A stretch of 64,000 bases of DNA from Streptomyces rhizosphaerihabitans (GCF_025399795.1 NZ_JAODTZ010000020.1:62001-126000); one strand, 5' to 3'. Counted from the first letter of the stretch, positions 1 through 8,871 are shown. The notes: generated by a model from the sequence alone, not told the origin. Translations and numbers: made by a program.

Positions 1-1109
1 ATCGCGGAGGTGACAGCGGACGCCGCCGCCGCTCGCTGGTCCGGAGCGGCATTCGGCGCCGCGCCCGCGTTCAAGGCGCGGAGGGCGAGCAGGGCGAGGA
101 GGGCCGTCACCGCAACAGCCGCTCCGGTCCGGACTGCCCGCCGCCGGATCGTCCTACCGTTGCCCGGCGCCGGCGGTCGACCGTCGGGAGGTCCGGGTGG
201 CGAGGGCGGCTCTTGAGGTGAACGGCTGGGTACGCCGGTGGAGTCGGAGACTTCTTGCATGGCCAGATCGACGCGCTCGCGGAAGGCGGCGGCCAGGATG
301 ACGGGAATGGCGACCGGGGCGGCCTGCCAGATGAGCCGCTGCTGAGTGGTGCGGCACATGGAGCAGTTGCCGCAGGTCCGGCAGGTGCTGTAGTGCTCGA
401 CCACGCGTTCGGCGAGGGCAGCGGTGTAGCCGGGGCCGTTCTGCCGCTCGTGGTCCGCCAGCAGCTCACCGAGCACTGCACACCGGGTCCCGCCGTCCCG
501 GACCAGCAGCAGGACGTGGAAGCGCTTGGCCACCAGTTTGTCGAAATTGGTGCACGCCTTGCTGACGGTGTTGGGGTCCTCGCCCTTGCGGGCCGCGATC
601 TCCCGTCCTGTCAGCCCTCCGAGGTTCCGCAGTCGATAGAGGTCACGCTGGTCGTCATCGAGACTCTCGAACACCGTTTCCAGGAGCCGATGGACCCGTT
701 CGAGGCGGATGAGGTCGTGGCCCGCCTCGACGACGCGTTCGCGTTCTTTCAGCTCTTCGACCGCTCCGTCGGCCATACCCGGGCGCTCCTTGCGGCCTCG
801 CGACCAGTGTTTCAGCACCCGGCGCCGGGCGACCTCGACCAGCCAGGCCTCGAGTTGGTACGGCGGTCCCAGCGACGTGTACCGGTCGAAGTAGCGGAAG
901 GCATCGACGAACGTGTCCTGCACGATGTCCGGCGCGTCGTCGGCGTCCACCCGGCCGGCGATGAATCGCAGGACGACGGGGCGGTGGCGCTCCGCCATCA
1001 CGGCGTAGACGTCGGCTCGGGCGGCAGGGTCCGGGTACCGCGCAAGAAGGCGCAGCAGTTCCTCGTCCGTCTCGTCGGCCAGTCCTCGACAGGAAGCCCG
1101 CTCATTCAT
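1..1109 (-). CDS. ECF RNA polymerase sigma factor with C-terminal zinc-finger-like motif and membrane segment (partial)
   Basis: The gene is open at the left edge; 369 codons are visible. Residues about 30-105 look like sigma region 2 (AGRVDADDAPDIVQDTFVDAF) and 140-200 like region 4 (LTGREIAARKGEDPNTVSKA). Beyond region 4 there is H239-x3-C243-x2-C246-x2-C249-x2-C252. The H-x3-C-x2-C part matches the ZAS signature of anti-sigma factors. A proline-rich linker (about 293-318) and one hydrophobic segment (about 326-345) follow. The ATG at 1109 has a GGAGG seven bases upstream. I infer a membrane-tethered sigma factor carrying its own inhibitory or sensory module. ECF groups with C-terminal extensions are known, and which group this joins is not decided here. 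Confidence 0.85.
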   Translation of the reverse strand, partial: MNERASCRGLADETDEELLRLLARYPDPAARADVYAVMAERHRPVVLRFIAGRVDADDAPDIVQDTFVDAFRYFDRYTSLGPPYQLEAWLVEVARRRVLKHWSRGRKERPGMADGAVEELKERERVVEAGHDLIRLERVHRLLETVFESLDDDQRDLYRLRNLGGLTGREIAARKGEDPNTVSKACTNFDKLVAKRFHVLLLVRDGGTRCAVLGELLADHERQNGPGYTAALAERVVEHYSTCRTCGNCSMCRTTQQRLIWQAAPVAIPVILAAAFRERVDLAMQEVSDSTGVPSRSPQEPPSPPGPPDGRPPAPGNGRTIRRRAVRTGAAVAVTALLALLALRALNAGAAPNAAPDQRAAAASAVTSA

Positions 1110-1300
1110 CCCGCGCCTCCGTGAGCTGCGGAAACGGCAATCGGAGAAAGCCAGTTGAAGAATCTTGCTCGGGAGGCGGGAAAAATCCGCCGGACCCGGC
1201 CTGACCCTCCGTACGGCCCCGAGCCCGAGGAGGCACCCATGTTCCGTACAGGAGGGCGTTCCACGCCCACTCGTCCCGTCGTCGCCGGTGGGTGGTCCCG

Positions 1301-1627
1301 ATGAGTGTCTTCTCCCGTGCGGCCGTGTCCACGGGAGCGCCGCTCGCGATTCTGAGTGTCCGGCACGACTGGCATGGGGTCGCGCTCGCCGCCCTGGTCA
1401 CGATCGTGGCAGTCCTCGGCGGGGAGGTGGTGGGAGCCGTGTCCCGCTGGGCGCTCGCACCCGCACAGCGCCAGCAGCGCTGGCTGCTCAAGCACGGCCA
1501 TGTCACGGGGCAGTTGACCGCGCGGCAGCTGGTCGAGCTGACGCGGGCGACTCATGCGGCGGAGCTGTCCGCGCGTCCTGAAACGACGCCCCCTCCCGCA
1601 CCCCGCACAGACACGACAGGCCTGTGA
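1301..1627 (+). CDS. small predicted membrane protein
   Basis: About 108 residues with one clear hydrophobic stretch (GVALAALVTIVAVLGG) near residue 30, then a basic, Gln-rich region (WALAPAQRQQRWLLKHG) and a Pro/Thr-rich tail. It is divergent from the sigma-factor gene. The ATG at 1301 is chosen over an in-frame GTG at 1292, and neither has a strong ribosome-binding site. The family is not recognised. The hydrophobic/basic layout and codon bias make it plausible as a real gene. Confidence 0.5.
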   Translation: MSVFSRAAVSTGAPLAILSVRHDWHGVALAALVTIVAVLGGEVVGAVSRWALAPAQRQQRWLLKHGHVTGQLTARQLVELTRATHAAELSARPETTPPPAPRTDTTGL

Positions 1628-2149
1628 CGGCGGTCCCCCAGTCCCCATACGCCCCTCCCCCGCCCGGGTTCCCACCCGGCATCCCATGCTAGAGAGGACC
1701 GCCTCATACCAGGGCTACTTCGACGAATCACCCCGTGGAGAGGTCCGGCATCGTCCGGCATCTCACCGCGTGCCGGCTGATCCGGAGCCGATGCTTGCAT
1801 CGGCATCGGCATCCGCCCGACCAGCCGCCGTCCGCGGTGGCGGTGGCGGTGGCAGTGATCGTGTCGTCACCGACTGCGAGCACCCCGTAGTCCTCTGTAC
1901 GAGTCCGGTTTCGCAGCCCTGTACGAGGCCGGCCGGGACGAGGTGCGCCGTATTTTCAGGGATGGTGTCGTTGGAAGCGGACGAGACCGAGGTGCGCCTC
2001 GACGGTGTGCGGCAGAGCCTGGAACCCGGGCAGAACGTCGTCTCGCATGGAGTGGACCGCAATCTCGGCCTCGACACAGCGCTCCTGATCAACGGGCCTG
2101 ACCGATGCCGTCGTATCCGTGGGAGAGCTACCGCGAGAGGGAGGACCCG
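1628..2149. other. intergenic stretch without a clear gene
   Basis: No convincing gene. A short GGTGGC triplet run lies near 1835-1855. Around 1905-1975 one plus frame reads as a plausible protein fragment (GFAALYEAGRDEVRRIFRD, TetR-like in flavour) with no start and a broken continuation, so gene debris is possible. Confidence 0.4.
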
Positions 2150-3886
2150 ATGCCGTCTTTGCTTTCGGTGAATGTCGGTATGCCGAAGAATGTGCCTTGG
2201 CAGGGCCGGACCGTCTTCACGGGCGTGTGGAAGTACCCGGTGAACGGACCGGTCATGGTGCGTCGTCTCAACATCGACGGCGACGGGCAAGGGGACACGG
2301 CCGGCCACGGCGGTGAGCAGCGGGCCGTGCTGGTCTACCAGATCGAGTCGTACCGGCACTGGAAACAGCACTTCGGGCGCGACGATCTCGGGCACGGTCA
2401 GTTCGGGGAGAACCTCACCGTCGACGGCCTTTCGGACGACGAAGTGTGCATCGGTGACCGGTACCGCATCGGGGAGGCCGAGTTCGAGGTGACCCAGCCG
2501 CGGGTCACCTGCTACCGCGTGGGTATGCGCCTCGGTGAACCCGAGCTGCCCGCTCTGCTGGTCAGCCACCACCGTCCCGGCTTCTACATGCGGGTCCTGC
2601 GGGAAGGGCACATCCAGACCGGCGACGAGATCGTCAAGATCGGGTCCGGGCCGGGCACACTGAGTGTGGCCGACACCGACGCACTGCTCTACCTCCCCGG
2701 CCGGGACCCCGAGCGGCTGCGCCTGGCGGTGAGCATCCCCGCTCTGAGCCCCGGCTGGCAGGGCTCGTTCCGTGAACTGCTCGAGGCCGCGGAGAGTCCG
2801 GGCGCTGCTGCCGCGGGCGGCGCGGCGTCGGTCTGGGACGGCTTCAGGGCTCTGCGCGTAGCCGAAGTGATTCCCGAGACCGCGACGGTCTCCTCCATCC
2901 ACCTGGTCGCCCCGGACGGGTCACGGCTGCCTCCTGCCCGCGCGGGCCAGTATCTGACCCTGCGCGCGCCCGGAGCCGGACAGCCTGCCCCGGTGCGCAG
3001 CTACTCGCTGTCCTCGGGGCCCGATGACGGCCGCTACCGGATCAGCGTCAAACACGAGCCGCACGGCGCCGTCAGCGCGTATCTGACCACGAAGCTGCGG
3101 CCGGGTGCGATGCTCGATGTCGCGGCTCCCCGAGGCGACTTCGTCCTCCAGGAGGGCGCCGGACCGGTTCTTCTCATCTCCGCCGGCATCGGTCTCACTC
3201 CGGTGCTGGCCATGCTGCACGAGCTTGCGGCCTCGTCCAGCGGCCGCGAGGTCTGGTGGATCCACGGTGCCCGCGGCCCGCGGGAACACGCACTGGCCGC
3301 AGAAGCACACGCGCTGCTCACCGCGCTGCCGCACTCCCGCGAGCACGTGTTCTACAGCGCCGCCCGGCCCGGCGAGTACAACCGCCGTCAGGCCCGGCCA
3401 GGACGTCTCACCAAGGACACTTTGACCGCTCTCGGTGTCCCGGCGGACGCGACCGCCTACGTCTGCGGACCGGCCTCATTCATGACCGACATCAAAGACG
3501 CGCTCACCGCTGCCGGGGTCGATCCTGGCGCCGTCCATTCCGAGCTGTTCGGCGCACTGCCCTCCATCACCCCCGGTCTGGCCGGACAGAGCGGTCTGCG
3601 GCCGCATCAGCCGCCCGGTCCGCCCGGGACCGGCCCGGTGGTGACCTTCGCCCGCAGCGGCATCTCCACACCGTTCCCGGACGGGCGAAGCAGCCTGCTC
3701 GAACTCGCCGAGGCATGCGACGTTCCCGTCCGCTGGAGCTGCCGCACCGGGGTGTGCCACACCTGCATCACACCTCTCCTGTCCGGCGAGGTCGCTTACA
3801 CCACGCCCCCGCTTGAGGATCCCGCCGCGGGACAGGCGCTGATCTGCTGTTCCCGTCCCGACACCGACCTCGTCCTCGACATGTAG
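2150..3886 (+). CDS. MOSC domain - ferredoxin reductase - [2Fe-2S] ferredoxin fusion oxidoreductase
   Basis: 578 residues with three modules. Residues 1-210 form a YiiM-like MOSC domain with the conserved cysteine in RVTCYRVG and GEN in FGENLTVDG. About 235-480 are a flavin/NAD(P)H reductase of the ferredoxin-reductase type (RSYSLSSGP flavin motif; LISAGIGLTPVLAML nucleotide motif; YVCGP). About 495-578 are a plant-type ferredoxin with C-x4-C-x2-C (CRTGVCHTC) and a final Cys in ICCSRP. MOSC domains bind a molybdenum-cofactor sulfur; here the electron-transfer chain is in the same polypeptide, as in self-sufficient N-hydroxylated-base reductases or demethylase reductases. The ATG at 2150 has GGGAGGA six bases upstream; an in-frame upstream ATG at 2105 has no such site. 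The gene stands alone. Confidence 0.9.
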   Translation: MPSLLSVNVGMPKNVPWQGRTVFTGVWKYPVNGPVMVRRLNIDGDGQGDTAGHGGEQRAVLVYQIESYRHWKQHFGRDDLGHGQFGENLTVDGLSDDEVCIGDRYRIGEAEFEVTQPRVTCYRVGMRLGEPELPALLVSHHRPGFYMRVLREGHIQTGDEIVKIGSGPGTLSVADTDALLYLPGRDPERLRLAVSIPALSPGWQGSFRELLEAAESPGAAAAGGAASVWDGFRALRVAEVIPETATVSSIHLVAPDGSRLPPARAGQYLTLRAPGAGQPAPVRSYSLSSGPDDGRYRISVKHEPHGAVSAYLTTKLRPGAMLDVAAPRGDFVLQEGAGPVLLISAGIGLTPVLAMLHELAASSSGREVWWIHGARGPREHALAAEAHALLTALPHSREHVFYSAARPGEYNRRQARPGRLTKDTLTALGVPADATAYVCGPASFMTDIKDALTAAGVDPGAVHSELFGALPSITPGLAGQSGLRPHQPPGPPGTGPVVTFARSGISTPFPDGRSSLLELAEACDVPVRWSCRTGVCHTCITPLLSGEVAYTTPPLEDPAAGQALICCSRPDTDLVLDM

Positions 3887-4216
3887 GAACGGCCCGGTAC
3901 CGACCGCACCAGTCCGCCGCAGGAAACCGCAGGAAACCGCCGAAGAGGATGTCGAGAAAGGCCCGGTTGCTCCGTCCCGGAGCCGGCTGCGGCCACCGTG
4001 GCCGTACGGCACGAAGGAGGCCCGGCATGACCCACTGCGCCGAACTCGTCGGCTGGCTGGAGCAGTAGGGGGACAGTCATCGGCTCTGTCGAGTCCGCGG
4101 CCCGAAGGCATCATCATCGGACTCGCCGAGCAGTTCGCCTGACGACTACCGAAGGGGCTGTGGTCCCAGGGCTGTGGTCCCAGGGCCATGGCCCCCCGAC
4201 CCGCCCACGGACGATC
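3887..4216. other. intergenic stretch without a clear gene
   Basis: Contains a direct repeat (GCAGGAAACC twice near 3920) and a 13-codon open frame starting ATG at 4027 behind an AGGAGG-like site. That frame is too short to call and is probably a remnant. Confidence 0.35.
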
Positions 4217-4669
4217 TCAGGGCCGGGCGGCAGCGTCCTGGGGGACGAAGGCGCGCTCCAGCAGGGTGTACAGGGTGTCCCGCTCCTGCTCGTCGAGTCT
4301 GTTCAGGCCCGCTTGGGTGGTGTGCATCTTCCCGCGGATCACGTCGATGACCCGCTCGCCCTCCGCGGTCAGGACGACGTTCTTGACGCGGCGATCGGAG
4401 GGTCTCGGCTCGCGGCGCACCAAGCCGCGCTTCTCCAGCCGGTCGATGATCCCGGTCATGTTGGAGGCGTCGCAGGTCAGCGTGGTGGCCAGCGCGCTCA
4501 TGGAGGCGGGTCCCCGGCGCAGCACGTTGAGTGTCTTGCCCTGGCTGGCGGTGAGGTTCTCGCTCGCGGCGGCGACCGTGAAGTCGCCGTAGTAGGCAGC
4601 CAGGGACACCGAGAGCAGCTCCATGAGCTGGGCCGGGTCACTGCGGGGAGTACCAGTCACGCTCGTCAC
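4217..4669 (-). CDS. MarR family transcriptional regulator
   Basis: 150 residues, the usual MarR length. The winged helix covers about 35-110, with the recognition region CDASNMTGIIDRLEKRGLVRR and the wing RPSDRRVKNVVLTAEG, a hallmark of the family. It is divergent from an MFS exporter, with three TTGA-N5-TCAA-like sites between them (4685-4754), so it very likely represses the exporter and itself and is released by a small toxic or aromatic ligand. The ligand cannot be read from the sequence. Confidence 0.92.
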   Translation of the reverse strand: MTSVTGTPRSDPAQLMELLSVSLAAYYGDFTVAAASENLTASQGKTLNVLRRGPASMSALATTLTCDASNMTGIIDRLEKRGLVRREPRPSDRRVKNVVLTAEGERVIDVIRGKMHTTQAGLNRLDEQERDTLYTLLERAFVPQDAAARP

Positions 4670-4683
4670 CCTACGCCAGGAAA

Positions 4684-4755
4684 CTTGACGATCTCAAATA
4701 TTGATGGCTACGGTCACGCCATTGCTTGATGTTCTCAAGCATCGATGTTCTCAAG
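4684..4755. promoter_or_regulatory. three MarR operator-like sites in the marR/MFS divergent promoter
   Basis: Three 13-bp elements: TTGA-CGATC-TCAA at 4685-4697; TTGA-TGTTC-TCAA at 4726-4738, embedded in the perfect 6-bp-arm palindrome 4724-4740; and TCGA-TGTTC-TCAA at 4742-4754. GATGTTCTCAAG is directly repeated in the last two. The last two sites are 16 bp apart and the first lies 41 bp upstream of the second. The size and symmetry suit a MarR dimer. Confidence 0.75.
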
Positions 4756-4789
4756 TAGTTCTTCAGCTCTCAAGGCAGGAAATCCCTCC

Positions 4790-6298
4790 GTGTCCCACCC
4801 ACAGCAAACGGTCACCCGACGACCCGCAGGCGACACCACGGTCGTCCTGGCGCTCGGGCTCGCCGCCATGGTCGTCTCGATGATGCAGACCCTCGTCGTC
4901 CCGATCCTGGGGATCATCCAGAACGACCTCGACACCACGACGGCGAACGTCAGCTGGGTGACCACGGCCACGCTCCTGTCGGCCGCCGTCTTCACCCCGC
5001 TGCTGGGACGGTTCGGCGACCAGCACGGCAAGAAGCCGACCCTCGTGGGCGTACTGCTCGTGATGATCGCGGGCTCGGTGCTCGCCGCCACCACGACCTC
5101 GCTGACCTGGCTGATCGTCGGCAGGGTGATGCAGGGAGCGGCCACCGCGATCTTTCCGCTCGCCCTCTCCATCCTGCGCGAGGAGATCAGGCCGGAGAAA
5201 CTGCACGGCGCCATGGCCCTGGTCAGCGGCACACTCGCGTTCGGCAGCGGGCTCGCACTGGTCGGTGCGGGACTGCTGACCCGCGGCTCCGACCCCGACT
5301 ACCACCGGGTCTTCTGGCTCGCCGTGGTGCTCGCGGTGGCGGCGCTGGCAGGCGTGCTGCTGGCGGTCCCCGCCTCCCGCACGAAAACCGGAGGGCGGAC
5401 GGACTGGCTGGGCGCGGTCAACCTGGCGGTGCTGCTGGTGCTGCTCCTGGTGCCCATCTCGCAGGGACACGCATGGGGATGGACCTCCGGCCGTACGCTC
5501 GGGGCCTTCGCCGGCGCGGTCGTGATGGCAGTCGTGTGGGTCATCACCGAGCTCCGGGTCAAGGAACCGATGGTGGACATGAAGATGTTCGCCCATCGTC
5601 CCGTTCTCTTCACCAACCTGGCCGGGCTGCTGCTGGGCTTCGCGATGTTCGCCCAGTTCATCGGCGTCTCCTACCTCGTCCAGATGCCCGAGGACATCGC
5701 CGGCTACGGCTTCGGCGCCTCCGTGCTCCGAGCCTCCGTCGTGTACCTGCTGCCGACCACCCTCGTGTCGCTCGTGGGCGCCCAGCTCGGCGGTGTACTG
5801 GTGCGCCGGCTCGGCGCGCGCGGCACATTGGCCGCCGGTGCCTGCTTCGGCGTGCTCGGCTTCACCTGGCTGAGCACCGCGCACGACACCACTGCCTCGG
5901 TGATCGGTGCAGGCATGATCATCGGTCTGGCGATCAGCTTCGGTTACGCCTCCATGCCCGCGCTCATCGTTGCCAGCGTTCCGGCCCACCAGACCGGCAT
6001 CGCCAACGGCATCAACTCCATCTCCCGCTCCGTCGGCAGCGCCGTCGCGAGCGCGGTGATCACCTCGCTGCTGGCGTCCAAGACCATTCCGCTGCCGCAG
6101 GGGATGCCGGCACTGCCGCAAGAAGGCCAGTTCACGTTGAGTTTCGTGATCGCGGGAGTGGCGTTCCTGCTGGTTGTGGTCGTCGCCCTGTTCGGGATCA
6201 AGGTGGCGCACCAGCCTCGTACGACCGTACCGAGGAAGGTCACGGATTCCGGGACGACGCCGCTTGCCGAAGCCGAACCCCGAGCCGAGATCGTCTGA
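4790..6298 (+). CDS. MFS exporter, DHA2 (EmrB/QacA) type
   Basis: 502 residues with about 14 hydrophobic segments from residue 20 to 480. The cytoplasmic loop motif LLGRFGDQHGKKPTLV lies near residue 75, and motif C-like glycine runs are present (GSGLALVGAGLL). I use the GTG at 4790 (AGGAAA upstream) because the in-frame ATG at 4745 lies inside the third operator site. It is predicted to be a proton-driven drug or metabolite exporter controlled by the divergent MarR gene, and is probably cotranscribed with the mycothiol-dependent isomerase-like gene 48 bp downstream. Confidence 0.92.
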   Translation: MSHPQQTVTRRPAGDTTVVLALGLAAMVVSMMQTLVVPILGIIQNDLDTTTANVSWVTTATLLSAAVFTPLLGRFGDQHGKKPTLVGVLLVMIAGSVLAATTTSLTWLIVGRVMQGAATAIFPLALSILREEIRPEKLHGAMALVSGTLAFGSGLALVGAGLLTRGSDPDYHRVFWLAVVLAVAALAGVLLAVPASRTKTGGRTDWLGAVNLAVLLVLLLVPISQGHAWGWTSGRTLGAFAGAVVMAVVWVITELRVKEPMVDMKMFAHRPVLFTNLAGLLLGFAMFAQFIGVSYLVQMPEDIAGYGFGASVLRASVVYLLPTTLVSLVGAQLGGVLVRRLGARGTLAAGACFGVLGFTWLSTAHDTTASVIGAGMIIGLAISFGYASMPALIVASVPAHQTGIANGINSISRSVGSAVASAVITSLLASKTIPLPQGMPALPQEGQFTLSFVIAGVAFLLVVVVALFGIKVAHQPRTTVPRKVTDSGTTPLAEAEPRAEIV

Positions 6299-6346
6299 TC
6301 GCAGACCCCGTACTCCCTCGCACCTTCTTCGAAAGGCAGATCGTCC

Positions 6347-7153
6347 ATGACGACCCCGGACCACACCGGCCACGGCCGCTTCCACGACCAGGTCGACCAC
6401 CCCACTGCGGTCGCGGCGGAGACCGCCCGCTTCGTCGCCGCGGTCAGGAACGCCGACCTGGCCGCACCAGTGCCCACCTGCCCCGGCTGGACCCTGGCCG
6501 ACCTGGTCAAGCACACCGGCAGCGTCCAGCGCTGGTTCTCAGCACTCCTGTGTGCTCGCATCCAGGAACCGCCGCGCACGCGTGAAGTGGATCTGCGGCT
6601 CCCGGACCAGGAAACCGGATACGCCGAGTGGTTGGACGAGAGTGCGACCGTGGCCGCGGACGCGTTCGCGACCACCGAACCGGACTTGCCGATGTGGGCA
6701 TGGGGCGTCGACCAGCACGCGCGATTCTGGGCACGCCGGATGCTCTTCGAGACCGTGCTGCACCGGGTCGACGCCGAACTCGCACTCGGCCTCGAACCCG
6801 CCATCGACCGAGCGGTCGCGGTCGACGGGATCGATGAGTTTCTCGTCAATCTGCCCCTCGCCACCTCTTTCGCCCCCAAGGTGGCCAACCTGCGCGGCCC
6901 CGGCCGGACCATCGGCTTCCACACGACCGACGGGGACGATGCCTGGCTCGTCCGCCTGCGGCCCGACGGCTTCGGACTCGAGACGAACGGCCACACCGCC
7001 GACACCGCCGACACCGCCGACGCGACCGTACGGGGAACTGCGGCCGACCTGCTCCTGCTCGTCTACGGCCGCCTGCCCCACACCGCGGGGGCCATCGCCC
7101 ACGAAGGCGACGAGCACCTGCTGGCCCACTGGTTCGCCAACTCCGCCTTCTGA
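6347..7153 (+). CDS. maleylpyruvate isomerase family, mycothiol-dependent (MDMPI/DinB-like) enzyme
   Basis: 268 residues. The N-terminal four-helix DinB-like part has the family signature (VPTCPGWTLADLVKHTGSVQRW, His near 56, with further His in FETVLHRVDAEL). The C-terminal MDMPI domain (about 175-265) ends with LLLVYGRLP. Members use mycothiol as thiol cofactor in isomerisation or transfer reactions. A threefold Ala-Asp-Thr repeat (HTADTADTADAT) is encoded by a GACACCGCC run near 7000. Following an MFS exporter under MarR control, it probably belongs to a detoxification unit. The substrate is unknown. Confidence 0.85.
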   Translation: MTTPDHTGHGRFHDQVDHPTAVAAETARFVAAVRNADLAAPVPTCPGWTLADLVKHTGSVQRWFSALLCARIQEPPRTREVDLRLPDQETGYAEWLDESATVAADAFATTEPDLPMWAWGVDQHARFWARRMLFETVLHRVDAELALGLEPAIDRAVAVDGIDEFLVNLPLATSFAPKVANLRGPGRTIGFHTTDGDDAWLVRLRPDGFGLETNGHTADTADTADATVRGTAADLLLLVYGRLPHTAGAIAHEGDEHLLAHWFANSAF

Positions 7154-7328
7154 AGCACCGCGTTTCGTCCTGGCGAAGGCCACCTGCGTTTCGAGATGCC
7201 GTCCGGCTGCGACGGCGAGCTGCCGGAGCGGCTGCGCGGTTCTCCTGGAGACCATCGCGCCGCAGGACCGGACGATCGGACCGGGCAGTGCCGTCCTCCA
7301 CCTGAGCGGCGCGTTCCCCCGCCGGTGC

Positions 7329-7841
7329 TCAGTCGGGGCGTCCGAACATCGCGCTCGTCACGTGCTCCGGGACGAAATCCTGCGCGTCACGCACGGACGC
7401 GCAGGAGCGGTGGGCGCTGAAGGCGCCGGGGGTGCGGCCCGTCATCGCCTTGAACACCCGGTCGAAGTGCAGCTGATCATGGTACCCGGCCTGGGCCGCC
7501 GCATCCGCCCAGGTGGCACCGGCCTCTTTGCCACGCAGGACCGCCTGCAGCCGCATCACCTGCGCCGTCCCCTTCGGGGTCAGCCCGATCCGGCAGCGGA
7601 AGCGGCGCTCGAGGTGACGGCGGCTCCAGCCCGTGCGCGCCGCGAGTTCCTCGACCCGGATCCTCCCGCACGTGCCCTGAATACGATGCCAGGCCCAGGC
7701 CACCTCGGGGCTGGCGGCGGGACCGGTTTCGAGCGCCCGACGCAGGACGTGGTCCAGCAGGGCGAAACGGCGGCCCCAGTCAGGGGCGTGGGCCAGTCGG
7801 GCGGGCAAGTCGGCCCAGGGAGACGAGCGCAGTTCGTGCAC
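7329..7841 (-). CDS. AraC family transcriptional regulator, short or N-terminally truncated
   Basis: 170 residues. The C-terminal AraC DNA-binding domain is intact (IRVEELAARTGWSRRHLERRF; LHFDRVFKAMTGRTPGAF), but only about 55 residues precede it, whereas relatives are usually 250-290. Just upstream of the GTG start lies a run of seven C (7848-7854). Removing one base would join the frame to VSALTDGR and onward, a coding-like extension, so a homopolymer frameshift or sequencing slip may have split a longer gene. It faces the mycothiol-enzyme gene tail to tail. Confidence 0.75.
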   Translation of the reverse strand: MHELRSSPWADLPARLAHAPDWGRRFALLDHVLRRALETGPAASPEVAWAWHRIQGTCGRIRVEELAARTGWSRRHLERRFRCRIGLTPKGTAQVMRLQAVLRGKEAGATWADAAAQAGYHDQLHFDRVFKAMTGRTPGAFSAHRSCASVRDAQDFVPEHVTSAMFGRPD

Positions 7842-8125
7842 GTGCCGCCCCCCCGTCGGTCAACGCGGACACGGCAACCCTAGAAGTGCCGGGCGTCCGG
7901 TGACCTGAACGTCCCGAAGTCGGCTGGTATCAGGCAACGTCGGCCGGATATCCGGCATCCCGGGCCGCAGGTCGCACTCGTACAAGCACTCGACGCCCGC
8001 TGCCGACAATGCTGAGGCATCGCGGTCGGACGATGACCGCGATGGAGCGCAGACGCTGATCACCGTGGATCCGGACCACCACCTGGAGTCGACCACGGCA
8101 CACGGATCGAGAAACCGGCGCGGGG
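7842..8125. other. gap upstream of the AraC gene, possibly holding its lost N-terminal part
   Basis: Reads as coding-like on the minus strand for a short distance if the C7 run at 7848-7854 is corrected. No complete gene is visible. Confidence 0.3.
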
Positions 8126-8602
8126 TCAGCCGGTCAAGGTCAGGAGCACTTCGTCGATGATTTCCCCTCGCGCGTTCGCGAAGTCCCGCTCACTGCCGGA
8201 GACCTCGAACCCGCACTTCTTCAGAACCTGGATCGAGGCGAGGTTGTCCGCCGCCGCGCGGGCGTGCAACGGACGCTCCGTCGCGATGACGAGCAGCTCC
8301 CGCAGCGCGGCCGTGGCCGCGCCTCGCCCCCAGTACTGCCGCCCGATCCAGTACGTGACCTCGCGTTCCTCGGGCGGACCGAACACGGCAGCGTTCCCGA
8401 CGACCTCGTCGTTGTCGCCGACGACGGTGCGCGCGATGACCGCTGGGTCTTGACGGATCCGTGCCCAGTGTTCCTGGAACAGCGCCCGGTCTGATGGGTC
8501 CTTGGCAGTGAATGCCGCCATCCGGAGCCCTTCGAGATCGTTCATCTGAGCGAAGAAGACGGGCAGGTCGGCGTCTCTCACAGCTCGCAGCACTACTTCC
8601 AT
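8126..8602 (-). CDS. GNAT family N-acetyltransferase
   Basis: 158 residues, standard for the RimJ/RimL-like subgroup. It shows the acetyl-CoA-binding core IGRQYWGRGAATAALRELL (the Q/R-x-x-G-x-G/A loop) around residue 90 and the terminal NLASIQVLKKCGFEVSG motif. It transfers an acetyl group from acetyl-CoA to an amine; the substrate is unknown. It stands alone, with no operon partner visible. Confidence 0.88.
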   Translation of the reverse strand: MEVVLRAVRDADLPVFFAQMNDLEGLRMAAFTAKDPSDRALFQEHWARIRQDPAVIARTVVGDNDEVVGNAAVFGPPEEREVTYWIGRQYWGRGAATAALRELLVIATERPLHARAAADNLASIQVLKKCGFEVSGSERDFANARGEIIDEVLLTLTG

Positions 8603-8871
8603 CAGAGCCCCCCGGCTGGTGATCGTGAGCGGTAGGCAGCGGAGGCTACCGGCGGTTGCCTGCAGTGTCAGGCATACCGCGACATCTGCGCAGCACTCGC
8701 AGGGTCCACACGCCCGTCTTCTCCGAGCGTCAACATCCTATTCCTGGACCGCGGTTCCGGTGGCAGTGGAATCCAGGAGATCCCCTGCTGCAGTACCGAC
8801 CGGAGCTGATCGATGGCTGTCCGGCGGGTACCAGCCTGACTCCCGACATGTGATCGGGGAGCGAGATGTGA

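Noticed and set aside
255..1124. 289-codon plus-strand open frame
   Set aside because: It is antisense to the ECF sigma factor, whose minus frame carries all family motifs and a ribosome-binding site.
2105..2149. Upstream in-frame start for the MOSC fusion
   Set aside because: No ribosome-binding site; the ATG at 2150 has GGGAGGA at proper spacing and begins the conserved domain.
1763..2902. 379-codon minus-strand open frame
   Set aside because: Antisense to the MOSC fusion gene, with low-complexity translation typical of high-GC shadow frames.
4763..6514. 583-codon minus-strand open frame
   Set aside because: Gly/Asp/His-rich shadow of the MFS gene; no family resemblance.
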